This document shows positions 47,249 to 57,140 of a DNA stretch of 64,000 bases, piece by piece. Position 1 is the first letter of the stretch. Each line of letters begins with the position of its first letter. The notes beneath the pieces were generated by a model that was given only the letters and a program-made list of their open reading frames with translations, was not told the DNA's origin and searched no databases. This stretch comes from Aliivibrio finisterrensis (GTDB taxonomy: Bacteria; Pseudomonadota; Gammaproteobacteria; Enterobacterales; Vibrionaceae): assembly GCF_008933155.1 (NCBI RefSeq), contig NZ_WBVP01000012.1, forward strand, positions 1 through 64,000, given 5' to 3'. A program made the translations under genes and the position numbers.

Positions 47249-47758
47249 CTGAACTAAATTAAATGCAACTTAATCACTATTTATTCACTGCTGATGCTCT
47301 TTATTACTGGGTTTTCAGGGTTGTGTAAATTTTTTGTTTTCTATTCGTTGTTTTATTTGTGGCTTATTTTTATTGTGTTTATGCTGCTTATTGTTGGTTT
47401 TTTATCTGAGTCTTTTGTTTTTTAATGTTTTGTTTGTTGTTTAACGTTTGCTTTGTTTTTATAAGTAATTTTAAATGATGAAAAAAAGATTAAATATACA
47501 TAATTTTAATTTCGTAGTGATTTTTCATCATGTTGATATAGATAAATGCCTTTTTTATAGTAAAAGTAGGCTTTTTGTAATGAGTTGTCTAAAAAGGTTG
47601 TTTATGTTGGTGTTTTTTATTGACACTTATCCCATATATATCTAAAATTTCGCCAATTTGTCAAAATTCGAGCTTTTAGTTTGTATTTTGGGTTTAAAAA
47701 AAACAGTTTTGCAATTATATTGATTAAAACTGAATACTTATTATGTTTGGAGGTTGTC
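47249..47758 (+). promoter_or_regulatory. carAB upstream region
   Basis: About 510 bp without a gene, very T-rich on the + strand. Features seen are a weak hairpin with T run (GCC...GGCTTTTT, 47548-47576) that could terminate stray or early transcripts, and tandem ARG boxes at 47708-47746 just before the carA ribosome-binding site. The exact promoters are not resolvable by eye. Confidence 0.45.
47708..47746 (+). promoter_or_regulatory. Tandem ARG boxes (ArgR operator) of carAB
   Basis: Two 18-bp sites separated by exactly 3 bp: TTTGCAATTATATTGATT (47708-47725) and ACTGAATACTTATTATGT (47729-47746). Both fit the wnTGAATwwwwATTCAnw pattern, with TGAAT exact in the second. The 3-bp spacing of paired boxes is the hallmark of ArgR hexamer operators. 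In E. coli ArgR represses the downstream carAB promoter through such boxes. The second box ends 2 bp before the GGAGG that serves carA. Confidence 0.72.
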
Positions 47759-48916
47759 TTGAGTAAATCAGCGCTGTTAGTCCTAGAAGATGGGACTGTG
47801 TTCCGCGGTCAATCGATTGGAGCAGATGGCTCGGCCGTTGGTGAAGTCGTTTTTAATACCTCGATGACGGGGTACCAAGAAATTCTCACTGATCCTTCCT
47901 ATTCTCAACAAATCGTTACTCTTACTTATCCCCACATTGGCAATACCGGAATCAATTCCGAAGACGAAGAATCCTCTTCTATCCACGCTCAAGGCCTTGT
48001 GATTCGCGATCTCCCTCTCTTAGCTTCAAACTTCCGCAGTGAACAAACTCTTTCTGAATACCTTAAATCTCAAAATATCGTCGGCATTGCTGATATCGAT
48101 ACGCGTAAATTAACTCGAATCTTACGTGAGAAAGGTGCTCAAAACGGTTGTATTGTCGCGGGCAATAATTTAGATGAAGCATTTGCGCTAGCTCAAGCAA
48201 AAGAGTTCCCAGGTCTTAAAGGCATGGATTTAGCAAAAGAAGTAACAACGACTGAAGCTTACCAATGGAAGCAAGGTTCTTGGACATTGACTGGCGGTTT
48301 GCCAGAAGAAAAAGCAGACAGTGAATTACCATTCCACGTTGTGGCTTACGATTTCGGCGCTAAACGTAACATTCTACGTATGTTAGTAGACCGCGGTTGT
48401 CGCCTAACGGTTGTTCCTGCACAAACTTCAGCAGAAGACGTGTTAGCAATGAATCCAGATGGTGTATTTCTATCAAATGGCCCTGGTGACCCTGCGCCAT
48501 GTACTTACGCAATTGAAGCAACAAAAGTGTTCTTAGAAAAAGGGTTACCAATCTTTGGTATCTGTCTTGGTCATCAAATTCTTGCTTTAGCATCAGGTGC
48601 TCAAACCGTAAAAATGAAGTTTGGTCACCATGGTGCAAACCATCCAGTGAAAGACTTGGATCGTGATGTGGTTATGATCACGGCACAGAACCACGGTTTT
48701 GCTGCGGATGAAGAAACACTTCCTGCGAACTTGCGTGCAACGCACAAATCATTGTTTGATGGTACGTTGCAAGGCATTCATCGTACAGATAAGCCTGCAT
48801 TTAGCTTCCAAGGTCATCCTGAAGCAAGCCCAGGTCCACATGATGCCGCGCCATTATTTGACCATTTCATTGAATTGATCCAGCAGTCTATTTCAGACAA
48901 GACAAATAAAGCTTAA
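47759..48916 (+). CDS. carA: Carbamoyl-phosphate synthase small subunit
   Basis: Glutamine amidotransferase subunit giving ammonia to CarB for arginine and pyrimidine synthesis. The start is TTG at 47759 behind GGAGG (47749-47753), giving 385 residues beginning with the family [19 protein letters not shown]. The frame is open to 47681, but that extension is not family-like. The catalytic Cys is in [11 protein letters not shown] (about residue 265), with [10 protein letters not shown] for the His/Glu. carB follows 17 bp after the stop. Confidence 0.95.
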   Translation: MSKSALLVLEDGTVFRGQSIGADGSAVGEVVFNTSMTGYQEILTDPSYSQQIVTLTYPHIGNTGINSEDEESSSIHAQGLVIRDLPLLASNFRSEQTLSEYLKSQNIVGIADIDTRKLTRILREKGAQNGCIVAGNNLDEAFALAQAKEFPGLKGMDLAKEVTTTEAYQWKQGSWTLTGGLPEEKADSELPFHVVAYDFGAKRNILRMLVDRGCRLTVVPAQTSAEDVLAMNPDGVFLSNGPGDPAPCTYAIEATKVFLEKGLPIFGICLGHQILALASGAQTVKMKFGHHGANHPVKDLDRDVVMITAQNHGFAADEETLPANLRATHKSLFDGTLQGIHRTDKPAFSFQGHPEASPGPHDAAPLFDHFIELIQQSISDKTNKA

Positions 48917-48933
48917 TTCGGAGTAGTAATAAG

Positions 48934-51900
48934 ATGCCAAAACGTACTGACATTAAAAGCGTTCTAATTCTAGGTGCAGGCCCAATCGTAATCGGCCAAG
49001 CATGTGAATTTGACTACTCTGGAGCACAAGCGTGTAAAGCACTTCGTGAAGAAGGCTACCGCGTTATTCTTGTGAACTCTAACCCTGCAACAATCATGAC
49101 TGACCCAGACATGGCTGATGCAACATACATTGAGCCTATCCATTGGGAAGTGGTTCGTAACATTATCGAAAAAGAGCGTCCAGATGCAGTTCTACCTACC
49201 ATGGGTGGTCAAACGGCATTGAACTGTGCGCTTGATTTAGAAAAGCACGGCGTGCTTGCTGAGTTCGGTGTTGAGATGATCGGTGCAACAGCTGATGCTA
49301 TCGATAAAGCAGAAGACCGTTCACGTTTCGATAAAGCAATGAAGTCAATTGGCCTTGAGTGTCCAACGGCTGATACAGCAAAAACAATGGAAGAAGCTTA
49401 CAAAGTACTAGAGATGGTAGGCTTCCCTTGTATCATTCGTCCATCATTTACGATGGGGGGTACCGGTGGTGGTATCGCTTATAACAAAGAAGAATTTGAT
49501 GAAATTTGTCGCCGTGGTTTGGATCTTTCTCCAACCAATGAACTTCTCATCGATGAATCTCTTATCGGTTGGAAAGAGTATGAGATGGAAGTGGTTCGAG
49601 ATAAGAACGACAACTGTATCATTGTATGTGCGATTGAAAACTTTGATGCGATGGGCATTCACACGGGTGACTCAATCACGGTAGCGCCTGCACAAACACT
49701 AACAGACAAAGAATACCAATTAATGCGTAATGCTTCTCTAGCAGTATTGCGTGAGATTGGTGTTGAAACGGGTGGTTCAAACGTACAGTTTGGTATTAAT
49801 CCGAAAGATGGCCGTATGGTTATCATTGAAATGAACCCACGTGTATCACGTTCTTCTGCGCTTGCATCTAAAGCGACGGGTTTCCCTATTGCTAAAATTG
49901 CAGCGAAACTTGCGATTGGTTATACACTTGATGAGTTAATGAATGACATTACCGGTGGCGCAACACCAGCATCATTTGAACCAACAATTGATTACGTTGT
50001 TACTAAGATCCCTCGTTTTAACTTCGAAAAATTCGCAGGTGCTAACGACCGTCTTACCACTCAAATGAAATCGGTTGGCGAAGTAATGGCTATCGGCCGT
50101 AACCAACAAGAATCGCTACAAAAAGCATTGCGTGGCCTAGAAGTTGGCGCGACAGGCTTTGATGAAATGGTTGATCTTGATGCGCCTGATGCATTAACTA
50201 AAATTCGCCATGAGCTAAAAGATGCGGGTGCTGAGCGTATTTGGTACATCGCTGATGCATTCCGTGCTGGTATGTCAGTAGATGGCGTATTTAACTTAAC
50301 AAACGTTGACCGTTGGTTCCTAGTTCAAATCGAAGATTTAGTAAAAGAAGAAGAAGCAGTTAAAGCGGGCGGTTTCGCTAGCTTAACAGCGGATAGCCTT
50401 CGTAAACTTAAGCGTAAAGGTTTTGCGGATGCGCGTTTATCTAAATTATTAGGTGTTGCAGAAAGCGAGATCCGTCGTTTACGTGACCAACATGATATTC
50501 ACCCTGTTTACAAGCGTGTCGATACGTGTGCTGCGGAGTTCTCATCAGATACGGCTTACATGTACTCATCTTACGATGAAGAGTGTGAAGCAAACCCAAC
50601 AGAGAAAGATAAGATCATGATCTTAGGTGGCGGTCCAAACCGTATCGGCCAAGGTATTGAGTTTGACTACTGTTGTGTACATGCATCATTAGCACTTCGT
50701 GAAGATGGTTACGAAACCATCATGGTTAACTGTAACCCTGAGACCGTTTCTACCGATTATGATACCTCTGACCGTCTATACTTTGAGCCAGTAACCCTGG
50801 AAGATGTACTAGCTATTGCTCGTATTGAAAAACCAAAGGGCGTGATTGTTCAATACGGTGGTCAAACGCCTCTTAAATTGGCGCGTGCCCTTGAAGCTGC
50901 TGGCGTTCCGATTATTGGTACAAGCCCTGATGCTATCGACCGTGCAGAAGACCGTGAGCGCTTCCAAGTTGCTGTAGACCGCCTAGGCCTTCTACAACCA
51001 GAAAATGCAACCGTAACAACAATGGAGCAAGCAATTGAGAAATCTCGCGAAATAGGCTTCCCATTAGTTGTTCGTCCTTCTTATGTTCTTGGTGGTCGTG
51101 CGATGGAAATCGTATACGATGAGCAAGACTTACGTCGCTACTTCAACGAAGCAGTAAGCGTTTCAAATGAATCTCCAGTACTTCTTGATAGCTTCCTAGA
51201 TGATGCAATCGAAGTTGATGTAGATGCAATCTGTGACGGTGAGCAAGTGGTTATCGCTGGTATTATGGAACACATCGAACAAGCGGGTGTTCACTCAGGT
51301 GACTCAGCGTGTTCTCTTCCTGCTTATACGTTAAGCGAAGAAATCCAAGATGTGATGCGTGATCAAGTTCGTAAGCTGGCATTCGAGCTAGGTGTTCGTG
51401 GCTTAATGAATACACAGTTTGCTGTTAAAGATAATAATGTATATCTAATCGAAGTTAACCCTCGTGCTGCACGTACGGTTCCATTCGTATCTAAAGCGAC
51501 AGGTGCGCCAGTTGCTAAGATTGCTGCACGTGTAATGGCGGGTCAGTCTCTTGAGTCTCAAGGCTTTACAAAAGAGATTATACCACCTTACTTCTCTGTT
51601 AAAGAAGTAGTATTACCGTTCAACAAGTTCCCTGGTGTTGACCCACTGTTAGGCCCTGAAATGCGCTCAACAGGTGAAGTGATGGGGGTTGGTGCAACGT
51701 TTGCTGAAGCATTTGCAAAAGCAGAATTAGGTTGTAGCAAAGAGTACCCAGAAGGCGGTCGAGCATTACTTTCTGTTCGTGAAGGCGATAAGAAACGTGT
51801 TGTAGATTTAGCAAAACACCTTGTTAAATTGGGTTACCAACTGGATGCAACTCACGGTACTGCGGTTATTCTTGGCGAAGCGGGTATCAACCCTCGTCTA

Positions 51901-52164
51901 GTGAACAAGGTACACGAAGGCCGTCCTCATATTCTTGACCGTATCAAGAATGGCGAATACACCTACATCGTAAATACTGCAGCAGGTCGTCAAGCGATTG
52001 AAGATTCTAAAGTATTGCGTCGTGGCGCATTGGCTGAGAAAGTGAACTACACAACAACGCTAAATGCAGCATTTGCTAGCTGTCTAGCGCATGAAGCGGA
52101 TGACCGTAAAACGGTTAATTCGGTTCAAGAGCTACACGCTAAAGTAGCAGCTAAATACGCTTAA
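48934..52164 (+). CDS. carB: Carbamoyl-phosphate synthase large subunit
   Basis: Uses two ATP, bicarbonate and ammonia to make carbamoyl phosphate. The 1,076-residue protein has the two homologous ATP-grasp halves: [18 protein letters not shown] near the start, repeated as [17 protein letters not shown] near residue 565. The C-terminal MGS-like regulatory domain ([15 protein letters not shown]) binds UMP, IMP and ornithine. Full length and intact. Confidence 0.98.
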   Translation: MPKRTDIKSVLILGAGPIVIGQACEFDYSGAQACKALREEGYRVILVNSNPATIMTDPDMADATYIEPIHWEVVRNIIEKERPDAVLPTMGGQTALNCALDLEKHGVLAEFGVEMIGATADAIDKAEDRSRFDKAMKSIGLECPTADTAKTMEEAYKVLEMVGFPCIIRPSFTMGGTGGGIAYNKEEFDEICRRGLDLSPTNELLIDESLIGWKEYEMEVVRDKNDNCIIVCAIENFDAMGIHTGDSITVAPAQTLTDKEYQLMRNASLAVLREIGVETGGSNVQFGINPKDGRMVIIEMNPRVSRSSALASKATGFPIAKIAAKLAIGYTLDELMNDITGGATPASFEPTIDYVVTKIPRFNFEKFAGANDRLTTQMKSVGEVMAIGRNQQESLQKALRGLEVGATGFDEMVDLDAPDALTKIRHELKDAGAERIWYIADAFRAGMSVDGVFNLTNVDRWFLVQIEDLVKEEEAVKAGGFASLTADSLRKLKRKGFADARLSKLLGVAESEIRRLRDQHDIHPVYKRVDTCAAEFSSDTAYMYSSYDEECEANPTEKDKIMILGGGPNRIGQGIEFDYCCVHASLALREDGYETIMVNCNPETVSTDYDTSDRLYFEPVTLEDVLAIARIEKPKGVIVQYGGQTPLKLARALEAAGVPIIGTSPDAIDRAEDRERFQVAVDRLGLLQPENATVTTMEQAIEKSREIGFPLVVRPSYVLGGRAMEIVYDEQDLRRYFNEAVSVSNESPVLLDSFLDDAIEVDVDAICDGEQVVIAGIMEHIEQAGVHSGDSACSLPAYTLSEEIQDVMRDQVRKLAFELGVRGLMNTQFAVKDNNVYLIEVNPRAARTVPFVSKATGAPVAKIAARVMAGQSLESQGFTKEIIPPYFSVKEVVLPFNKFPGVDPLLGPEMRSTGEVMGVGATFAEAFAKAELGCSKEYPEGGRALLSVREGDKKRVVDLAKHLVKLGYQLDATHGTAVILGEAGINPRLVNKVHEGRPHILDRIKNGEYTYIVNTAAGRQAIEDSKVLRRGALAEKVNYTTTLNAAFASCLAHEADDRKTVNSVQELHAKVAAKYA

Positions 52165-52206
52165 TTGCGAAACTGGCTAAGTAACAATATTAGCTAACTA
52201 ATAAAA

Positions 52207-52237
52207 ATCCCGAAGAATGCGAGTTCTTCGGGATTTT
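52207..52237 (+). terminator. Rho-independent terminator after carB
   Basis: AAATCCCGAAGAA pairs with TTCTTCGGGATTT, followed by a T-rich run. It closes carAB and lies in the convergent gap with dacB. Confidence 0.92.
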
Positions 52238-52255
52238 TTATTTTTTTTTTCTAGT

Positions 52256-52296
52256 GAACAAGCAAGAATGATCACATACTTATGTAGATTGGTATA
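52256..52296 (-). repeat. Fragment of the MITE-like repeat
   Basis: Read on the minus strand, ATACCAATCTACATAAGTAT then GTGATCATTCTTGCTTGTTC matches the first 40 bases of the full copies at 8909 and 38100 with one difference. The rest of the element is missing. It lies between the carB terminator and the dacB stop. Confidence 0.8.
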
Positions 52297-52301
52297 AAAC
52301 C

Positions 52302-53708
52302 CTAATCTTTTGAGAGTTCAATTAACGCTTGGTAAAAGCTTTTCTCAAAGGTATCAATAGGGCGTTCAACCGGTGTTGCGCCTTCTTTTGCTGCAACAGG
52401 GTGATAATCTGCAACAAATTGAACAAACAGCTGAGGTGCTTTATTCTCTAAACCCACAAACCCAGCCATATTATAACTACCAAACAGTGAGCCGCTTTTC
52501 GATTTCATGCTGCCTTTAATGGGTTCTTTACGCATGCTGTTACGATACTTTAAGGTGCCATCAATGCCTGATGTTGGTAATAGGTCAATCAAGCCTAATT
52601 CTTTATCGTATTTATAGAGATATTGCAGGATTGATTTCATCTGATTTGCTGTCATACGGTTATTACGGGATAAGCCTGAACCATCAACCAGTACCGCATT
52701 GCTTAAATCAATATTCGCTTGTTTTAGTAAGATATCTTTAATTGCCGCAGTGCCATTGGTGAAGCTACCCGGTTGCTGGTAGTTTAAATGACCTAATATC
52801 TTAGTTAAGTTATCAGCGTAATGGTTATCAGACTTTTTAAGCATATGATCCAACAATTCCATCAATGGCTTTGAGTGGTGTATCGCTAATTTATTGTCAG
52901 TAAGAAGAGGGGTATCTGGTTTTCCAAAACGCACTTCACCATTAAGTGTAATATTATGCTCTGCTAGGATCTTAGAGATGGTTTTCTGCGTAAAATCTTG
53001 AGTATCTTGAACGGCAAATTTAAGAGGCAAAGGATTATTACGTTTGACTAGACAGCCGTTTAATTCGTAATGGTTACCCTGCGTGGTTAGCTCTAAATCA
53101 CAGAAAGTCGATTTTTGCTCTTTTTTGCTGACACTTTTTACATAGTTAGAAAAAGAGATGGGTTGATGAATAGGAACAAAGACTCTGGTACTTCCATCAT
53201 TATGAGTGGTGATAGACGCTTGCACACAGTTCTCATCAATGCTCAATGCACTCGATGGTGCGCTATAACACACGCCTAGAATATCCCATGGCCAACCTAC
53301 CGCTCGCTCATAACCGGTGAAAATCGTGCCGTCGATCCATAAATCGCCTTGAATGGTGTTGATATCACCTCCATCAAACAGAGAAGAGAGTTGCTTACGT
53401 GATAAAGATGGATCACCTGTGAAAGTCAGCACGATGTCTTTATCGGCTTTATATAAAGAGGTTTCAAAAGAGAACTCTTTTCCTAGTGCTAATCGAGCGG
53501 CTAATGCGGTGGCAATTTTTAAGGTACTCGCAGGAGGCAGCAGTTCATCTTGCTTTTGTTGAAACGCTATTTTATTTGATTGTAGATTTTCGACAGTAAT
53601 AGCGGCTCTGCTACCAGATGGGAGAGAAAAAAGTGTCTCATTAATATCAGCAATACTTGAAAAAGAAATAAGACTGAGTGCGATAAGGGTGTAACGAGAA
53701 AAAAACAT
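52302..53708 (-). CDS. dacB: D-alanyl-D-alanine carboxypeptidase/endopeptidase (PBP4)
   Basis: Periplasmic low-molecular-weight class C penicillin-binding protein that trims peptidoglycan crosslinks. The 468 residues include a signal peptide (FSRYTLIALSLISFSSIA), the SxxK motif in LPPASTLKIATALA (near residue 63), the SxN region in VDGSGLSRNNRMT (near 345) and the KTG-equivalent KSGSLFGSYNMAG (near 415). It lies downstream of, and in the same direction as, the porin, but the porin has its own terminator. Confidence 0.94.
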   Translation of the reverse strand: MFFSRYTLIALSLISFSSIADINETLFSLPSGSRAAITVENLQSNKIAFQQKQDELLPPASTLKIATALAARLALGKEFSFETSLYKADKDIVLTFTGDPSLSRKQLSSLFDGGDINTIQGDLWIDGTIFTGYERAVGWPWDILGVCYSAPSSALSIDENCVQASITTHNDGSTRVFVPIHQPISFSNYVKSVSKKEQKSTFCDLELTTQGNHYELNGCLVKRNNPLPLKFAVQDTQDFTQKTISKILAEHNITLNGEVRFGKPDTPLLTDNKLAIHHSKPLMELLDHMLKKSDNHYADNLTKILGHLNYQQPGSFTNGTAAIKDILLKQANIDLSNAVLVDGSGLSRNNRMTANQMKSILQYLYKYDKELGLIDLLPTSGIDGTLKYRNSMRKEPIKGSMKSKSGSLFGSYNMAGFVGLENKAPQLFVQFVADYHPVAAKEGATPVERPIDTFEKSFYQALIELSKD

Positions 53709-53799
53709 GATGAGCTCAATTTGAAAATAATGAGATATCTTAACGTCTGTTGATAATGATGTGTAATGAATAAGAAAAAATTAATGGAATATCACCAAG

Positions 53800-53827
53800 A
53801 AAAAACGCCCACCGAGGTGAGCGCTTT
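53800..53827 (-). terminator. Rho-independent terminator after the porin gene
   Basis: On the minus strand AGCGCTCACC pairs with GGTGGGCGTT (two G-T pairs) around a short loop and is followed by TTTTT. It lies 25 bp beyond the porin stop. Confidence 0.8.
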
Positions 53828-53851
53828 AGTTAAGTAAGAGTTAAGACTGGA

Positions 53852-54859
53852 TTAGAAGTCGTAACGCATACCTAGAGCTAGTTCGTTTTCTGCGTCTACA
53901 TCAGAAGCACGAGTAGTTGAAGAACCCACTGTACCAAGCTTATCGCCTTGGCTGATTAGGTTGAAGTTGTAAGAGATGTACGTACGGAAGTTAGCGTTAA
54001 AGAAGTATGTTGCATCTACAGCAAAGTTATCAGCTGATGTTTCTTTGTTTGTTTCTGCGTTGTTATACGTAGAAGTAAATACTGTTTTACCCATAGTGTA
54101 AGCAACAGCTGCTTCATAACCTGTGTAGTCACCATGTTTCTTAGCTAGCTCACCATTTGTGAATGTACCAGCGAAGTATAGATCACCCATAGTGTAAGAA
54201 CCCGCAACCATCATTTCATTTTGATCTGCTTGGTCTGCGTAACCGCCACCTAGTTTGAAGCCTGAGTCACCAAATGCGTAGATACCAGATAATGCAAAAC
54301 CGTCTTCACCGTTGTTGTCATATTTATCTTGTGCTGTAACAGTACGATCTGCAAAACGGTAGTTTGCTTTAGCTGAGAAGTCACCAAATGTGCCTTTGTA
54401 GCCAAGGTTGTTATCTGTGCGGTCAGCTACAGCGATTTTAGTTGCCGCTGTGTTACCTGCGTATGCCATGATATCGGTAAAGTCAGTGATAACACCTAGC
54501 GCACCATCGTTTTTACCGTAAGTGACTTCACCGAAGTTACCACCAATCCCAGCGTAAGCGTAACGGTTATCTAGATCTGAACCGTTATCAGTTGCAGTTG
54601 CAGTTGCATCTGCAGTCGTAAATTCGCCTTCCCAGAAGCCCACACCGTATAGACCGTCAGAAATTTGAGTAGTGCCTTTAACGTTTAGACGTACACGAGT
54701 TTTATCAGCAACATCACTATCTTTCATAGATAGACGAGCTTCTGCACGGCCGCCCATTTCTAGAGTTTGGTCTGCGCCTTTGTAGATTTCTGCTGCATTT
54801 ACTGCGCCAGCTGACGTAATTGCTGCTACTGCTAGAGCTAATACTGATTTGTTCATCAT
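53852..54859 (-). CDS. ompU: OmpU-type outer-membrane porin
   Basis: General porin of about 335 residues, a 16-strand barrel trimer by family. The signal peptide MNKSVLALAVAAITSAGAVNA ends just before AEIYKG. The mature part is rich in alternating aromatic and polar residues (YAYAGIGGNFGEVTYGKNDG, the constriction-loop area) and ends in ALGMRYDF, with the C-terminal Phe needed for barrel assembly. Two ATGs are adjacent; the first (54859) has AGGA nine bases upstream. In V. cholerae OmpU is activated by ToxR and confers bile and peptide resistance. I call it OmpU-like because several porins share this form. Confidence 0.88.
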   Translation of the reverse strand: MMNKSVLALAVAAITSAGAVNAAEIYKGADQTLEMGGRAEARLSMKDSDVADKTRVRLNVKGTTQISDGLYGVGFWEGEFTTADATATATDNGSDLDNRYAYAGIGGNFGEVTYGKNDGALGVITDFTDIMAYAGNTAATKIAVADRTDNNLGYKGTFGDFSAKANYRFADRTVTAQDKYDNNGEDGFALSGIYAFGDSGFKLGGGYADQADQNEMMVAGSYTMGDLYFAGTFTNGELAKKHGDYTGYEAAVAYTMGKTVFTSTYNNAETNKETSADNFAVDATYFFNANFRTYISYNFNLISQGDKLGTVGSSTTRASDVDAENELALGMRYDF

Positions 54860-54904
54860 TATTCTAATTCCTATAAGGGTGGAGGAGATTATGTCCATTT
54901 TAGG

Positions 54905-54958
54905 TGAAGTCAGTGATAGATAGCTTCTTATGTTTAAGAATAGTTATCACTGACTTCA
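54905..54958. promoter_or_regulatory. Long hairpin in the ompU leader or promoter
   Basis: A 14-bp perfect inverted repeat (TGAAGTCAGTGATA at 54905-54918 and TATCACTGACTTCA at 54945-54958) encloses a second inner pair (TTCTTA and TAAGAA). It ends 46 bp before the porin ATG. It may be an mRNA stabilising stem, an sRNA target region, or a protein-binding site. There is no T run. Confidence 0.7.
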
Positions 54959-55450
54959 TCGTTTCAATAGGTTTATTTTCAGGGTTAACGCGATAAAAAG
55001 GTTAGTAAAACAATCTAAAAACTGCAATTGCACACTGTTTTTAATTATTTATTTGTGATTTAGATCGTTATTTTTCAGATGGTTATCATTTTTGTGGAAA
55101 GTTTGTCTATAAAGTGAACTATAGGATATTTTATGTTTTTTTTAGTTTCATCTACAAAAATAACGTGACGCAGGTCTCAATTTATATTTTGTTCGGCCTT
55201 GTTTGTTGTGCTTGTTTTGTTATTTGAGACGAACTTCTGATTAATGTTACGGTCGTGGTAAAAACAAATCTTAGAAAACAAACAACAGAATAGGTGATAA
55301 AAGCCATTTCTTTGTTTACACTAGAGGAAATTAAATTTAGACAGAAACACTGAGGATAAATAACTTATTGGTGAACGTTCGCCAGTAAAGTTATCTTTGG
55401 TGGGATTTTTATTTGCTGAATTTGTAATTTCAGCTTTAGAGGTGAAAAAT
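54959..55450. promoter_or_regulatory. Non-coding gap between ompU and greA
   Basis: About 490 bp, AT-rich, holding the divergent promoters of ompU and greA. A 24-bp dyad with a TGGTGAAC/GTTCGCCA core at 55364-55387 forms a hairpin in the greA leader; E. coli greA has a leader-derived RNA (GraL), but I cannot show an equivalent. No gene or repeat seen elsewhere. Confidence 0.4.
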
Positions 55451-55924
55451 ATGGATAAGGTACCAATGACGGTACGTGGCGAGAAGCTACTGCGTGATGA
55501 ACTGGAAGTATTATTAAAACGTCGCCCTTTGATTTCAAAAGCGATTGGTGAAGCTCGTGAGCTTGGGGACTTAAAAGAGAATGCTGAATATCACGCTGCT
55601 CGTGAAGATCAAGGTATTTGTGAAGCGCAAATACGTGATATCGAATATAAGTTGTCGGTAGCACAAGTGATTGACGTAACAAAAATGACTAACACAGGTA
55701 AGGTTATTTTTGGTACTACCGTAACGCTTATCGACGTAAATACTGATGATGAAGTGAAGTACCAGATTGTTGCTGATGATGAAGCAAACATTAAAGAAGG
55801 TCGAATTTCAGTAAATTCTCCAATTGCTCGTGGTCTTATTGGCAAAATGGCTGGGGATGAAGTGAACATTCAAACGCCTGGTGGCACAAAAGAATTTGAA
55901 ATCGAAGCCGTTGACTATATTTAA
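55451..55924 (+). CDS. greA: Transcription elongation factor GreA
   Basis: Rescues backtracked RNA polymerase by stimulating transcript cleavage through the secondary channel. The 157-residue protein starts [19 protein letters not shown]. The coiled-coil tip [21 protein letters not shown] holds the two acidic residues for metal, and the C-terminal FKBP-like domain has [13 protein letters not shown]. The frame opens earlier (55397), but the ATG at 55451 behind AGAGGTG fits homologues. A terminator follows. Confidence 0.96.
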   Translation: MDKVPMTVRGEKLLRDELEVLLKRRPLISKAIGEARELGDLKENAEYHAAREDQGICEAQIRDIEYKLSVAQVIDVTKMTNTGKVIFGTTVTLIDVNTDDEVKYQIVADDEANIKEGRISVNSPIARGLIGKMAGDEVNIQTPGGTKEFEIEAVDYI

Positions 55925-55947
55925 GAGTCACTATTATAGATAATATA

Positions 55948-55995
55948 AAGGCCGCGTAGCTATCTTCAATAAGAAAACTAGGACGGCCTTTTTAA
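55948..55995. terminator. Terminator between convergent greA and yhbY
   Basis: AAAGGCCG pairs with CGGCCTTT, with a long partly paired loop (TAGCTATCTT and AAGAAAACTA), followed by TTTAA. Likely serves both genes. Confidence 0.75.
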
Positions 55996-56019
55996 TTTCT
56001 TACAACATTAATGTAGAAA

Positions 56020-56316
56020 TTATTTTCTAGGGATCTCGATTTTACGAGCTTCGCTAGCGCGGAATAGAACAAGTGTCTTACCGATAACTTGTACTTTTTC
56101 AGCTTCAGTTTCACGAATGATTGCATCAACAATCAATTGCTTAGTGTCACGATCTTCAGAAGCGATTTTAACTTTGATCAGCTCGTGGTGGTTAAGCGCA
56201 ATCTCAATTTCAGCTACTACAGCTTCAGTAAGACCATTTGAACCCATCATTACAACGGGTTTTAAATTGTGAGCAAGGCCTTTAAGGTGTTGCTTCTGTT
56301 TTGTGCTTAGGTTCAT
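56020..56316 (-). CDS. yhbY: Ribosome assembly RNA-binding protein YhbY
   Basis: A 98-residue CRM-domain protein that binds pre-50S particles. The GxxG-type RNA-binding loop is seen in VVMMGSNGLTEAVV, after LSTKQKQHLKGLAHNLKP, and the C-terminal region is typical (QVIGKTLVLFRASE). It is divergent from rlmE across 118 bp, the same arrangement as in E. coli. Confidence 0.94.
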   Translation of the reverse strand: MNLSTKQKQHLKGLAHNLKPVVMMGSNGLTEAVVAEIEIALNHHELIKVKIASEDRDTKQLIVDAIIRETEAEKVQVIGKTLVLFRASEARKIEIPRK

Positions 56317-56434
56317 ATATACCCGATTTTTTCTATATTAAGGGTTGAAAACAGCCTATTCTAACGCCATCTATTCCGGAAGACTATTTTTTGTTTCAGT
56401 CTTCTAATTTAAATTAAGTATTTTTAGGTAATGC

Positions 56435-57064
56435 ATGAGTAAGAATAAACTTTCAGCAAGCTCTGGCCGCTGGTTAAAAGAACACTTTGATGATAAATAC
56501 GTTCTTGAAGCGCAAAAAAGAGGCTATCGTTCTCGTGCTATTTTTAAGATTGAAGAAATTCAAAATAAAGACAAGCTATTAAAACCAGGCATGACAGTGG
56601 TTGACCTCGGTGCTGCTCCTGGTGGGTGGTCACAATACGCGGTTGAGCAAGTGGGTGATTCTGGTCAAGTTATTGCGTGTGATATTTTGGCAATGGATTC
56701 AATCGCTGGCGTAAGTTTTTTGCAGGGGGACTTTAGGGAAGAAGCAGTACTAGACGCATTGCTTGAACGCATACAACCAGATATGGTAGATGTAGTAATG
56801 TCAGATATGGCTCCAAATATGAGTGGTAACCTAGCTGTTGACCAACCAAGAGCAATGTATCTTGTTGAGTTAGCATTAGATATGTGCCGTCAAGTATTGG
56901 CTCCAAATGGCAGTTTTACAGTAAAAGTGTTCCAAGGCGAAGGCTTTGATCAGTACTTACAAGAAGTACGTAATATGTTCAAAGTCGTTAAGATTAGAAA
57001 ACCAGATTCATCACGTGCACGTTCTCGTGAAGTGTATATTGTAGCCACTGGTTACAAAGGATAA
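56435..57064 (+). CDS. rlmE: 23S rRNA 2'-O-ribose U2552 methyltransferase
   Basis: Methylates U2552 in the ribosomal A-site region (RrmJ/FtsJ). The 209-residue protein has the SAM-binding motif [15 protein letters not shown] (about residues 50-64) and the K-D-K-E catalytic tetrad, with Lys in FKIEEIQ, Asp in [10 protein letters not shown], Lys in [12 protein letters not shown] and Glu in [10 protein letters not shown]. An ATG four bases earlier is out of frame. ftsH follows 76 bp later, the conserved pair. Confidence 0.96.
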   Translation: MSKNKLSASSGRWLKEHFDDKYVLEAQKRGYRSRAIFKIEEIQNKDKLLKPGMTVVDLGAAPGGWSQYAVEQVGDSGQVIACDILAMDSIAGVSFLQGDFREEAVLDALLERIQPDMVDVVMSDMAPNMSGNLAVDQPRAMYLVELALDMCRQVLAPNGSFTVKVFQGEGFDQYLQEVRNMFKVVKIRKPDSSRARSREVYIVATGYKG

Positions 57065-57140
57065 GTTTTACGTTGTAGCTACAGGATATAAACTGTAGTA
57101 CTCTATCTTTCATCTATTTAGTTAACGCGGGGTTAACACC

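Noticed and set aside
47681-47758. An N-terminal extension of carA from the upstream ATG
   Set aside because: It runs through the tandem ARG boxes and ribosome-binding site and is not like other CarA proteins; the TTG at 47759 behind GGAGG fits the family length.
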